Part shown: piece after piece, positions 7,066-15,280 of the stretch
How positions within the stretch are numbered: position 1 is the first letter of the stretch
Layout of the letters: every line of letters starts with the position of its first letter
Origin: Parvimonas sp.
GTDB taxonomy: Bacteria > Bacillota > Clostridia > Tissierellales > Peptoniphilaceae
Reading direction: 5' to 3'
DNA: 26,156 nucleotides
Assembly (NCBI GenBank): GCA_022770425.1
Contig: JALEHY010000016.1
Span: 1 to 26,156, forward strand
Notes under the pieces: model-generated
The model's input: the letters and a program-made list of their open reading frames with translations, nothing else
The model's database searches: none
What the model was told of the DNA's origin: nothing
Program-made: the position numbers and the translations under genes

Positions 7066-8823
7066 AAACGAAATTTAAAATTAATTAAGATTATGTTGCC
7101 TTATTTTAAAGAATATAAATGGATTTTATTTTTTGACTTGGTATGCGCAGGCTTCACAACATTAACCGAAATGACTCTTCCAATAGTTATGAGAAAAGTT
7201 ACAAATGCCGGATTAGGACTTGAAACGTTGACTATGTCAACCCTTTTAAGACTCTGTCTTATGTTATTTATTATGAAGATAGTTGATGTTTCCGCAGGAT
7301 ACTATATGGTAAAAGTAGGACATATTATGGGTGCAAAGATTGAAACAAAAATGCGTTATGATGTTTTTAATCACTTACAAAAACTTTCAAACGCTTATTT
7401 TTCTGAAACAAAAGTCGGTAAAATAATGGCAAGAATTACAAGTGATCTTTTTGACATAACGGAATTTGCTCATCATTGCCCAGAGGAGTATTTTATAGGA
7501 ATTATCAAAATAACTTTTTCTTTCATAATTTTATTTAGAATAAATATATTTATGACACTCGTTATATTTTCATTAATTCCTATTATGATATTTTTCGCAA
7601 GCAAATACAATAGAGGTATGAGAAAAGGATTCAAAGGACAGAAAAAACAAATCGGAAATTTAAATTCGGATATTGAGGATACTCTTTTAGGGATTAAAGT
7701 CGTAAAAAGTTTTGCAAACGAGGATCTTGAAAGTCGAAAATTTCAAAAAGGTAATTTAAAATTTTTGTCAATAAAAGAACTTACTTACTCTTCTATGGCA
7801 GGATTTTTCTCAATAATAAAATCTTTTGACGGGATTCTTTATATCTTAGTTATTTTAATGGGTGGATATTTTATAATAAATAAAACGATAAATGCAGGCG
7901 ATGTCGTTGCATTTATGCTCTATGTTTCCACTTTGCTTGTAACAATAAACAGAGTTGTAACATTTACCGAACAATTTCAACTTGGTATGACAGGAATTGA
8001 AAGATTTAATGAAATTATGAATGCAAAAATAGAGATTTTTGATGAAAATGACGCCATTGAACTTGAAAATGTAAAAGGGAAAATAGAATTTAAAAATGTA
8101 AACTTTACTTATAACGATAAAGAAACCTGCGTTTTGGAAAATATTTCATTCACAATAAATGAGGGTGAAAAGGTTGCTTTTGTAGGCTCAAGCGGAGTCG
8201 GAAAGACAACACTTTGTAACCTGATTCCGAGATTTTACGATATTAATTCCGGAGCGATATTAATAGATGATAAAAATATTAAATCTTTTACACTAAAATC
8301 CTTACGAAATAATATCGGAATGGTTCAACAAGATGTTTATCTGTTCAGTGGCAGTGTAAAAGAAAATATAAAATACGGAAAACCTGATGCAACAGATGAA
8401 GAAATAGAAAATGCCGCCAAACTTGCAGGCGCATTGGAATTTATACAAGACTTACCTCAAGGTTTTGACACTTACGTAGGAGAACGTGGTGTAAAACTTT
8501 CAGGAGGTCAAAAACAAAGAATTTCTATTGCAAGAGTATTTTTGAAAAATCCTCCTATTTTAATTTTAGATGAGGCAACAAGTGCTCTTGACAATCAAAG
8601 TGAAAGAATTGTTCAAGACAGTCTGGAAAAACTTTCAAAAGGACGAACTACTCTTACGATAGCACATAGACTTACAACAATTCAAAGTGCCGACACAATA
8701 TATGTTCTTACAGAAAACGGAATTTCAGAAAAAGGAAATCACAATGAACTTATGAACAAAAAAGGATATTATTACGAACTTTACACAGGATATAAAAAAA
8801 CGGAAACCTTGAATATCAATTAA
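7063..8823 (+). CDS. ABC exporter half-transporter (membrane domain fused to ATPase)
   Basis: About 586 residues if started at ATT 7063, or 576 from the first ATG at 7093. The N-terminal half is a six-helix type I exporter domain (about 20-310), and the C-terminal half is an ATPase. Motifs are Walker A GSSGVGKTT (about 375), Q-loop VQQDVYLFSG, signature LSGGQKQR (about 480), Walker B ILILDEATSALD (about 500) and the H-loop AHRLTT (about 532). It belongs to the MsbA/MdlB-like multidrug/lipid/peptide exporter group and should work as a homodimer, since no partner gene is adjacent. The reading IKRNLKLIKIMLPYFKEYKW, with a strong ribosome site before it, resembles normal exporter N-termini (MKRNLKLIK...). 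The ATG at 7093 has no ribosome site and would trim the first cytoplasmic helix. The substrate is unknown. Confidence 0.93.
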   Translation: MKRNLKLIKIMLPYFKEYKWILFFDLVCAGFTTLTEMTLPIVMRKVTNAGLGLETLTMSTLLRLCLMLFIMKIVDVSAGYYMVKVGHIMGAKIETKMRYDVFNHLQKLSNAYFSETKVGKIMARITSDLFDITEFAHHCPEEYFIGIIKITFSFIILFRINIFMTLVIFSLIPIMIFFASKYNRGMRKGFKGQKKQIGNLNSDIEDTLLGIKVVKSFANEDLESRKFQKGNLKFLSIKELTYSSMAGFFSIIKSFDGILYILVILMGGYFIINKTINAGDVVAFMLYVSTLLVTINRVVTFTEQFQLGMTGIERFNEIMNAKIEIFDENDAIELENVKGKIEFKNVNFTYNDKETCVLENISFTINEGEKVAFVGSSGVGKTTLCNLIPRFYDINSGAILIDDKNIKSFTLKSLRNNIGMVQQDVYLFSGSVKENIKYGKPDATDEEIENAAKLAGALEFIQDLPQGFDTYVGERGVKLSGGQKQRISIARVFLKNPPILILDEATSALDNQSERIVQDSLEKLSKGRTTLTIAHRLTTIQSADTIYVLTENGISEKGNHNELMNKKGYYYELYTGYKKTETLNIN

Positions 8824-8990
8824 AATTTAAGTATTAATTTAATTCAAATATTCAAAAACTTCATTTTATATCGGAACAGTTATTAATTTTGTATCTTCAT
8901 TAGCTTTTAAAATCTTTTTAAAAAAGAAAAAGACTAAAATGCACTCATTTTTAAAATCCTCAGACTTATATTAAAAAGTATAAAAAAATC

Positions 8991-9020
8991 AAAAACACGC
9001 TTTGAAACAAGCGTGTTTTT
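8991..9020. terminator. Bidirectional intrinsic terminator
   Basis: AAAAACACGCTT pairs with AAGCGTGTTTTT around TGAAAC. T runs on both strands let it end the exporter transcript on + and the surface protein remnant on -. Confidence 0.88.
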
Positions 9021-9036
9021 TATCTTTTAAATTTTA

Positions 9037-9560
9037 TTAACGTCTTTTTTTCGAATAAGCATAAACCGCTCCAAAAACCGCTCCCATTGATAAAAATACT
9101 CCTACACTGTTTATCACAGATGTTTTAGGTAATTTGTCCGTACTGTCTTTATTAGGCTCAGTAGGTGTTTTTGAATCAGAATTATCAGACTTGTTTGGTT
9201 TTGGTTCATCAGGGTTATTAAGATTAGGATTGTCAGGAATATTTGGATTTGGTTTGTCAACTTCCACAGGTTTGTTTTTATCCGTTACAACAACTTTTCC
9301 GTTTTTGACTTCTACTTTATTTTCTTGGTTATTCTAAAGATTATGCTTTCTGCTACTTCATAACCTTCCGGAGCTTGAGTTTCTGTCATAACATGCTGTC
9401 CTTCGCTTAAGGTTATTTTTTTCGCTATTGTTTCTGACTTCCAACTTGCTATTTCTTTTTCTGCACTTGCGTCTTCTTTCAGCTTTTCTATATTTAGGTT
9501 TGCTCCTTCAAGTTCCTTTGTTCCATTTATTTCTATTTTTGAGGTGATTTGTAATGAATG
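9037..9560 (-). pseudogene. Broken LPXTG surface protein (SpaA/Cna_B domain plus sorting signal)
   Basis: This is the 3' remnant of a pilin-like surface protein gene on the minus strand. Upstream part (9560 to about 9336): a SpaA-type prealbumin-fold domain with KIEINGTKELEGA, a GQHVMTETQAPEGYEVAE segment (the ET.APEGYE pattern) and SIIFRI. Downstream part (from about 9335): NQENKVEVKNGKVVV, then DKNKPVEVDKPNPN, a P/N/D-rich spacer, the LPKTS sortase motif, a hydrophobic segment and the tail SKKRR. The two parts are in different frames. The first runs into TAG soon after IIFRITKK, while the second frame is closed upstream by TAG. Adding one base between ATA and ACC restores IIFRINQENK, so a 1-base deletion is likely. 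A TAA at 9561-9563 and the lack of a start or promoter show the 5' end is also gone. Confidence 0.85.
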
Positions 9561-9746
9561 TTATCCGAAAATACAACTCAATTTTACTGTTGCTATATGA
9601 AAAATGGCTAAACTTTTAAACTCAATCCATTATTTTGCATTAAGTTTCTATTTACTTATAGTATAAATTTTTTTAACTGTTTTAAAATTTATTTTTTTCA
9701 ATAATTTAACCAAATGTATGCTTTTTAATATTATAAATTAAAATAA

Positions 9747-9774
9747 AAAAAACATAAATTTAATTATGTTTTTT
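9747..9774 (-). terminator. Terminator of the iron-type ABC operon
   Basis: AAAAAACATAA pairs with TTATGTTTTTT around ATTTAA, just beyond the stop of the ATPase gene at 9787. The T run is also present on +. Confidence 0.75.
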
Positions 9775-9786
9775 AGTACTTAATTT

Positions 9787-10725
9787 TTAATTTTTTAAAA
9801 AATCTTCTTCAAAATCAAGATATATAATGTCATTAATTTTTCTTTTTATGTTTCTGTTAAATTCGATAACATTAAGATTTTCTTTGGTTTCGAGTTCAAC
9901 GATATATTCAATTATTGAACCTTTGAATATTATATTTTTTATTTTAGCTTTTATTTTTCCTTTTTCTGAAATAACTATTTTTTCCGGTCTTACAAATGAA
10001 TTTTTCCCAAGTTTATTTGATTTACCGATAAAATCCAAAGAAAATTTACTGTTTGGTCTACTGTAAAGTTCTGTTGGAGAAGCATCTTGTACAATTTGTC
10101 CCTCATTCATCAGTATAACCTTATCAGCTATTGTAAAAGCATCTTCTTGGTCATGAGTAACCAAAATTGTTGTCATTTCAAAATGATTTACAAGTCGTTT
10201 TATCTCTTGTCGCATATTTTCTTTTAAATTTTCATCAAGATTAGAAAAAGGTTCATCAAGCAAGATAAGTCTTGGATTTACAACAAGACTTCTTGCAAGT
10301 GCAACTCTTTGTTGCTGACCGCCTGAAAGTTCAAAAATACTTCTGTTTTCATATCCTTTAAGACCAACTATTTCCAACATTTCCAATGATTTTTTCTTTC
10401 GTAAAGCTCTATTGATATTTTTAAATTTAAGACCATACGATACATTTTCCAAAACATTTTTGTGATTGAATAATCCGTAAGACTGAAAAACAGTTGATAT
10501 ACTTCGATTTTCCGGATTTAAATTTGTAATGTTTTCTCCGTCTAATAAAATGGTTCCGTGATCCGTTTTTATAAACCCTCCGACAGAATTTAAAATTGTA
10601 GTCTTTCCGCAACCTGAAGGTCCCAAAATACATAATATTTTGCCTTTATCTAAAGAAAAACTTATATTTTTAAGTACTACTTTTTCGCCATAAGATTTAG
10701 ACAGTTTATTTATTTCTAAGAACAT
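9787..10725 (-). CDS. ABC transporter ATP-binding protein, FbpC/AfuC type
   Basis: A 312-residue importer ATPase. Motifs are Walker A GPSGCGKTT (35-43), Q-loop VFQSYGLF (about 79-86), signature ELSGGQQQR (132-140), Walker B LILLDEPFSNLD (153-164) and the H-loop THDQEDAF with His191. The roughly 75 C-terminal residues after the ATPase form a TOBE-like regulatory domain (GKNSFVRPEKIVI start), as in the FbpC/PotA/MalK branch. It is the last gene of a minus-strand operon in the order receptor (12438-13484), permease (10775-12397), ATPase. The ribosome site AGGAG lies just upstream of the ATG. The substrate is set by the receptor and is probably iron(III) or a small phosphorylated or organic compound. 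Confidence 0.93.
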   Translation of the reverse strand: MFLEINKLSKSYGEKVVLKNISFSLDKGKILCILGPSGCGKTTILNSVGGFIKTDHGTILLDGENITNLNPENRSISTVFQSYGLFNHKNVLENVSYGLKFKNINRALRKKKSLEMLEIVGLKGYENRSIFELSGGQQQRVALARSLVVNPRLILLDEPFSNLDENLKENMRQEIKRLVNHFEMTTILVTHDQEDAFTIADKVILMNEGQIVQDASPTELYSRPNSKFSLDFIGKSNKLGKNSFVRPEKIVISEKGKIKAKIKNIIFKGSIIEYIVELETKENLNVIEFNRNIKRKINDIIYLDFEEDFLKN

Positions 10726-10774
10726 ATTTTTCTCCTGATTTTTTATATTATATTTTTTGCTTTTCCAAATTTTA

Positions 10775-12397
10775 CTAATGTATTCTTTTAAGTTTAATTA
10801 TAAATCTATTTACTCCCATAAATAATAAATTAAAACTTAAACAAATTATGATTATTAAAAGTGCTATTACAGATGCAACATTATATTTACCACTGTTTAT
10901 AACATCAAACATAACAAGTGTTAATACTTTTTGACTTGGATAAACCAAAAATATTATAGAACCTACAGTTGTCATAGTAGCATTGAAATTGTTCATCATA
11001 CTTATAACAAAATCATTTATTGAATGTGGCAATACAATATCTTTAAAAACAAAAAATTCATTTGCCCCAAGATCTTTGCTACTTAAAATTTCATTTTTAT
11101 CTATTAATTTCATACTTGTATTAAAAACTTTTGTTGAAAACGGAAGTTGTTTAAAAGTTACATTTAATATGACAATAAGTGCAGTCCCTGTTATATGCAA
11201 AGGTGCTTTGTTAAAAGCTAAGATATATCCTATTCCAAAGAAAGTTCCCGGCAATATGTATGGCATAGTTGCAAAAAAATCAAAAAATTTCAAGAATTTT
11301 TTCTCTCTTATACAGATATAATATTGCAATAAAAGTCCAATCAAACTTCCGAAAAATCCTGCTAAAAGTGAGTAATAAATACTTCTAAATACCGTTTTAT
11401 CAATATAATTTTTTATTTCTAAAAAATGTTCTAATGTAAAATACATTTTCCCTTTTTCATAGTCTGTAAATGCCGACATAATTATAGAACCGTACTGCAA
11501 TGACAGAAATACCAAAAACAAAAATGAGATAAAAGATATAATAAAAAAGCCTATATTTTTTTTATTCAATGAAATTTCCGAATTTCTGACTCCATGAGAT
11601 GTCTTTGATATTATCTTAGAATTTTTCACATAAAATATAAACATGATAATAACAGGAATACAAAGTACCACATTCATAGCTCCCGCTTTTGATATATTCC
11701 CTTCGGAAATAAATGTAATGTATGAACTTGATGCCAAAGTTTCAAAAGTTCCCCCTATTATCAAAGGCGTTGAAAAATCCGAAATGCTTCGAATAAATGC
11801 CAACACAGCTACAACTTTTATACTCGGCATAAGTTCGGGAATTAAAATATCAAAAATTATATTGTGAGTTTTTGCACCAAGTGACCTCGCACTGTCAACT
11901 TGAGCCTTGTCTATACTGCTAAGAGAAGTTATAATCATAAGTGAACTTAATGATATTAAGCCTATACTTTGCATCAGAATTATTCCAAACGGTCCGTAAG
12001 CATCAACTGAGAGTTTTAAAATATCATAAGTTATAAACCCTCTTCTTCCAAAAAGCTTTATATAGGCAAGTGATGATACAAACGGCGGAGAAATCATAGT
12101 AATCATAAGTACGAAAGAAATAAACTTTCTAAAAACAGGTTTTATTCCATAGCAAAATATTCCAACAGAAGTTGAAACAAAAGTTGTTAATACAGTTACA
12201 AAAACAGCTACAAAAACGGAATTAAAAACTAAATCAGTTCTGCTGTTAAGAAAATTAAAACCTTCAAGGCTAAATCTTTCATTTACATAGAAACTTGAAA
12301 CAAACACCTTTAAAAACGGAAATAATATAAATAACAAAATACATATCATTATTGTAAAAACAATAATATAATCAACTAAATTTAAAATTTTTTTCAT
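10775..12397 (-). CDS. ABC transporter permease, FbpB/AfuB type (two fused permease domains)
   Basis: A 540-residue inner-membrane permease with about 12 hydrophobic helices in two repeated halves. Each half carries the EAA-type cytoplasmic loop that contacts the ATPase: DSARSLGAKTHNIIFDILIP in the first half (about residue 168) and SSKDLGANEFFVFKDIVLPH in the second (about 448). Fusion of the two permease domains is typical of the FbpB family (iron(III), and the AfuB branch for hexose phosphates). It lies between the receptor and ATPase genes on the same strand. A small terminator-like hairpin sits upstream of its AAGGA ribosome site, so it is probably expressed at a lower level than the receptor. 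Confidence 0.93.
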   Translation of the reverse strand: MKKILNLVDYIIVFTIMICILLFILFPFLKVFVSSFYVNERFSLEGFNFLNSRTDLVFNSVFVAVFVTVLTTFVSTSVGIFCYGIKPVFRKFISFVLMITMISPPFVSSLAYIKLFGRRGFITYDILKLSVDAYGPFGIILMQSIGLISLSSLMIITSLSSIDKAQVDSARSLGAKTHNIIFDILIPELMPSIKVVAVLAFIRSISDFSTPLIIGGTFETLASSSYITFISEGNISKAGAMNVVLCIPVIIMFIFYVKNSKIISKTSHGVRNSEISLNKKNIGFFIISFISFLFLVFLSLQYGSIIMSAFTDYEKGKMYFTLEHFLEIKNYIDKTVFRSIYYSLLAGFFGSLIGLLLQYYICIREKKFLKFFDFFATMPYILPGTFFGIGYILAFNKAPLHITGTALIVILNVTFKQLPFSTKVFNTSMKLIDKNEILSSKDLGANEFFVFKDIVLPHSINDFVISMMNNFNATMTTVGSIIFLVYPSQKVLTLVMFDVINSGKYNVASVIALLIIIICLSFNLLFMGVNRFIIKLKRIH

Positions 12398-12410
12398 ACT
12401 TTTCCTTAAT

Positions 12411-12432
12411 AAAAAAGGGAGATTTCTCTCCC
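12411..12432 (-). terminator. Attenuating terminator between receptor and permease genes
   Basis: On the minus strand GGGAGA pairs with TCTCCC around a GAAA (GNRA) tetraloop, followed by TTTTTT. It sits 5 bases after the receptor stop and before the permease ribosome site. Partial read-through here would give excess receptor over permease. Confidence 0.85.
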
Positions 12433-12437
12433 GGATA

Positions 12438-13484
12438 TTATTTACCTTGAGTTAATTCAGCCCATTTTTTAAGAATTTCGTCTCTTTGACTGCCAAAAGT
12501 TTTTAAATCTTCTTTTATAAATTTATCTTTAGGAAGTCCAAGTTCATAACCCTTTGTTCCTTCGATTATCATTTGAGCACCGTCTTTACCGTCCAACTCA
12601 GCAATTAATTGTTGATTTTCAGGTCTTAAAATAAAATCTTCAAACGCTTTTGCAAGATCTAAATTAGGACTGTTTTTAAAAATAGCTACTCCTTCAGGAA
12701 CCCAACACAAGCCGTCTTGAGGGTAGATAGCAGTTAAATTATTTTTTTGTGCAACATCAAAAGATGACTTATCAATAGGAATAATTCCAAGTCCAAACTC
12801 TCCGGCAACTGTTTTTTCTTGAGGATCTTTTCCTCTCTTTCCATAAAATTTAACATTTTCGTTTAATTTTTTGAAATATTCCCAACCTTTTTCTTCTCCG
12901 TACATATCTAAAAGACCTTTGACATTAGCATAACTTGTACCTGAAACGGCAGGATTTGCCATAATAATTTCATCTTTGTATTTAGGATCAACTATTTCTT
13001 CCCAAGTTTTAGGAATAGGTAATCCCTTTTCTTCTAAAATCTTGTTATTAGCCAAAAATCCTACAACTGTAACACCTTTAGAAATCCAATAGCCTTCTTC
13101 ATCTTTGAAACCTTCTTTAATTTTATCAAATCCGTTTGGTTTATACATTTCCAAAAGACCTTCGGTTTTGGCTTTCATAAACGCATCAATTCCACCTCCA
13201 AACCAAACATCAGCCATCGGTTTTCCGCCTTCGGCTTTGATCTTTGAAATTACCTCTCCACTGGACATTGATAAAAACTCAACCTTTGCTTTAGTTTCTT
13301 CTGAGAATTTATCAAATAATTTCTTATATTTTTCAGAAGTAGCAACAACATTTAAAGTTTTGCCTTCAAAAGTAGTTTTTGTTTCTTCTTTCTTAGTTTC
13401 TTTTGGAGCATTTGTATTTTTAGCAGAACATCCAACCATTAATACAGCAACAAAAGCCAACAATAAGTATTTTAATTTTTTCAT
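12438..13484 (-). CDS. ABC transporter substrate-binding lipoprotein (iron(III)/AfuA type)
   Basis: A 348-residue receptor. The signal peptide ends in a lipobox VGCS with Cys19 as the lipid anchor, so it is tethered outside the membrane. The mature part shows the family 1 bacterial solute-binding layout: LNVVATSEKYKKLFDKFSEETKAKVEF, then SSGEVISKIKAEGG, WFGGGIDAFMKAK, PKTWEEIVDPKYKDEIIMANPAVSG and a C-terminal RPENQQLIAEL segment. These are characteristic of FbpA/AfuA/phosphonate-type receptors. The double tyrosine that binds iron in classical FbpA proteins is not seen in the expected place, where the sequence reads GLGIIPIDKSSFD. Iron as substrate is therefore uncertain. First gene of its operon; the promoter is at 13515-13543. 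Confidence 0.9.
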   Translation of the reverse strand: MKKLKYLLLAFVAVLMVGCSAKNTNAPKETKKEETKTTFEGKTLNVVATSEKYKKLFDKFSEETKAKVEFLSMSSGEVISKIKAEGGKPMADVWFGGGIDAFMKAKTEGLLEMYKPNGFDKIKEGFKDEEGYWISKGVTVVGFLANNKILEEKGLPIPKTWEEIVDPKYKDEIIMANPAVSGTSYANVKGLLDMYGEEKGWEYFKKLNENVKFYGKRGKDPQEKTVAGEFGLGIIPIDKSSFDVAQKNNLTAIYPQDGLCWVPEGVAIFKNSPNLDLAKAFEDFILRPENQQLIAELDGKDGAQMIIEGTKGYELGLPKDKFIKEDLKTFGSQRDEILKKWAELTQGK

Positions 13485-13514
13485 ACTTTCCTCCTATATT
13501 TTTAATACAAAGAT

Positions 13515-13543
13515 ATTATACCCTAAAAGAAAAGTTAAAGCAA
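13515..13543 (-). promoter_or_regulatory. Promoter of the iron-type ABC operon
   Basis: On the minus strand TTGCTT (13543-13538), a 17-base spacer and TATAAT (13520-13515), about 30 bases upstream of the receptor start. The rest of the gap, 13544-13734, is AT-rich with no gene seen. Confidence 0.7.
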
Positions 13544-13734
13544 CAAAAAATAAAATATATATATTAAAAATTATAAATTGTAATTTTTTTGACAATACAT
13601 ATCATAATTTTTCATAACAAACTTTATTATACATCAACATTTTACAAATTTTTATTATTTTCTTTATATATTTTTACATTTTATATAAATTTATAAACAG
13701 TTTAAATTATTTTAAACTAAAGAAAATCAAATAA

Positions 13735-13787
13735 ATTAAAAATTGACCATTACACCATGAAATTTCAATCATAATGCAATGATCAAT
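13735..13787 (-). terminator. Terminator of the zinc ABC operon
   Basis: On the minus strand ATTGATCATTGCAT pairs (with G-T wobbles) with GTGTAATGGTCAAT across a loop of about 18 bases, followed by TTTTTAATTT. It lies just after the permease stop at 13793. Confidence 0.75.
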
Positions 13788-13792
13788 CAAAC

Positions 13793-14602
13793 TTATTTTT
13801 TATTAATAAATTTTTTTACTGTAATTTGAAGTAAAACTATTAAAATAAGTGTTATTACTCCTGTTAATACCATTGTTCCGCCGGGTTTTAGTCCTTTGTA
13901 AAAAGAAATCACAATTCCCGACAATGTAAAAACCATTCCGAACAACACCGAATAAATTATTGTTTGAAAATATGATTTCGAAAGTCTTAACGCACAGGCA
14001 ACAGGCACTACCATAAGAGATGAAACCATCAAAACTCCGACAGTTCTTGATGCAATAGAAATGGTAAGCGAAATTAAAAACGTAAAAATTATATTAACCG
14101 TCTGTACTTTTATCCCTGCAAGTCTTGCTCCGACTTCATCGAATGAAATATACAAAAGCGCTTTATACATAATAAAAAATATAATCAAAACAATAAAAAA
14201 TATAATTGTTACCAGATAAACTTCAAAATCACTTATCGCAACTATACTTCCAAATAAAAAACTTGAAAAATTTGCGGCGCCTTTAACAAAATCAGATAAA
14301 ACAGCTGCTAACCCTATTCCTAAACTCATAATTATCGCTGTTGATATATCCGAATTTTTCGGAAAATACTTTCTCATAATTTCTATCGAAAAACTTGCAA
14401 ACGCACATGAAATGATTGCAGTTATTATCGGATTTATACGAAAAATTAATCCTATTGTAACTCCCGCAAGCGACACGTGGGAAAGAGCATCTCCTATCAT
14501 AGAATTTCTCTTATTCACCATTACAACACCAATACATGGAATTACTACAGATAACATTAACCCTACTAAAAAAGCTCTTCTCATAAATTCTAACTGAAAC
14601 AT
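13793..14602 (-). CDS. znuB: Zinc/metal ABC transporter permease, ZnuB family
   Basis: A 269-residue membrane protein of the ABC-3 metal permease family with about eight helices. Family features are the early RRAFLVGLMLSVVIPCIGVVMVNKRNSMIGDALSHVSLAGVTIG region with the conserved G-D-A-L-S-H-x-x-L/AG loop (about residues 37-47), and a later segment DEVGARLAGIKVQ that should contact the ATPase. It should move Zn2+ (or Mn2+) delivered by the adjacent lipoprotein. Its ATG shares one base with the TAA of the ATPase gene (TAATG), so translation is coupled. Last gene of receptor-ATPase-permease. Zinc rather than manganese is suggested by the His-rich loop of the receptor. Confidence 0.93.
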   Translation of the reverse strand: MFQLEFMRRAFLVGLMLSVVIPCIGVVMVNKRNSMIGDALSHVSLAGVTIGLIFRINPIITAIISCAFASFSIEIMRKYFPKNSDISTAIIMSLGIGLAAVLSDFVKGAANFSSFLFGSIVAISDFEVYLVTIIFFIVLIIFFIMYKALLYISFDEVGARLAGIKVQTVNIIFTFLISLTISIASRTVGVLMVSSLMVVPVACALRLSKSYFQTIIYSVLFGMVFTLSGIVISFYKGLKPGGTMVLTGVITLILIVLLQITVKKFINKK

Positions 14603-15273
14603 TATCTCACCACAACTTTCTTATCTCTGATTTCTACGATTTTTGTAAGTTTATCTTTCATTATTTCAAGTTCATGAGTTACAAGTAAAACTGTAATTCC
14701 ATGAACTTTATTTAAATGACTTAAAATTTTAAAAAGTTGCTCTTTACTTTCTTTGTCAATCCCTGTAGTAGGTTCATCAAAAATCAAAATTTTAGGATTA
14801 TTTATAAGAGCTTTTGCAATCATAACTCTCTGTTGCTGACCACCACTCATTTTGTTTATCGGTGTATTACAAAAATCAACCATATTAACTTGAGATAAAG
14901 CTCTTTTGGCAAGCTCAGTATGTTTTTTCTTTGAAAATTTAAAAAATCCCATTTTATTATAAAGATTAAGGGTTACAATTTCCAAAGCAGTTATGGGAAA
15001 ATTTGGAATATTACTACTGTTTATTTGAGGTACATAACCTATTTTATCCCACTGTTTGAAATTTTTTATATTTGTATTTGCTATAAGTATCTCTCCGCTA
15101 CTTGCATTTAATTCTCTTAAAATAAGTTTTAACAAAGTACTTTTACCGCTACCATTTGCTCCTATAATAGCAATAAAATCTCCCCTTTGAATATCAAAGG
15201 AAAGATTTTCTAACACATTGTTACTGCCTACATAGGAAAAACTTAAATTTCTTATTGAAATAACACTATCCAT
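14602..15273 (-). CDS. znuC: Zinc/metal ABC transporter ATP-binding protein, ZnuC family
   Basis: A 223-residue ATPase. Motifs are Walker A GANGSGKST (38-46), Q-loop VPQINSS, signature MSGGQQQRV, Walker B ILIFDEPTTGID and the H-loop THELE. The frame is open up to 15297, but the ATG at 15273 is chosen: it follows TAGGAG with good spacing and gives the normal start (MDSVISIRNLSFSY). The longer version would run into the end of the receptor gene. It starts 7 bases after the receptor stop, and its own stop overlaps the permease start, so the three genes form one tightly coupled operon. Confidence 0.94.
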   Translation of the reverse strand: MDSVISIRNLSFSYVGSNNVLENLSFDIQRGDFIAIIGANGSGKSTLLKLILRELNASSGEILIANTNIKNFKQWDKIGYVPQINSSNIPNFPITALEIVTLNLYNKMGFFKFSKKKHTELAKRALSQVNMVDFCNTPINKMSGGQQQRVMIAKALINNPKILIFDEPTTGIDKESKEQLFKILSHLNKVHGITVLLVTHELEIMKDKLTKIVEIRDKKVVVR

Positions 15274-15280
15274 ATTACTC

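Noticed and set aside
9134..9337. Plus-strand ORF of 67 codons rich in Leu, Ser, Gly and Phe
   Set aside because: It is the reverse strand of the proline/asparagine-rich spacer of the LPXTG remnant.
10983..11321. Plus-strand ORF of 112 codons
   Set aside because: It is antisense to the fused permease, whose membrane and EAA motifs are clear.
13567..13587. AAAATTA/TAATTTT inverted repeat, considered as a Fur or PerR box for the iron-type operon
   Set aside because: Arms are pure A/T in very AT-rich DNA, are not in the orientation of known 7-1-7 boxes, and lie upstream of the -35 element.
13105..13617. Plus-strand ORF of 170 codons
   Set aside because: It is mostly antisense to the receptor gene and runs through its promoter region; its composition reflects the real gene on the other strand.
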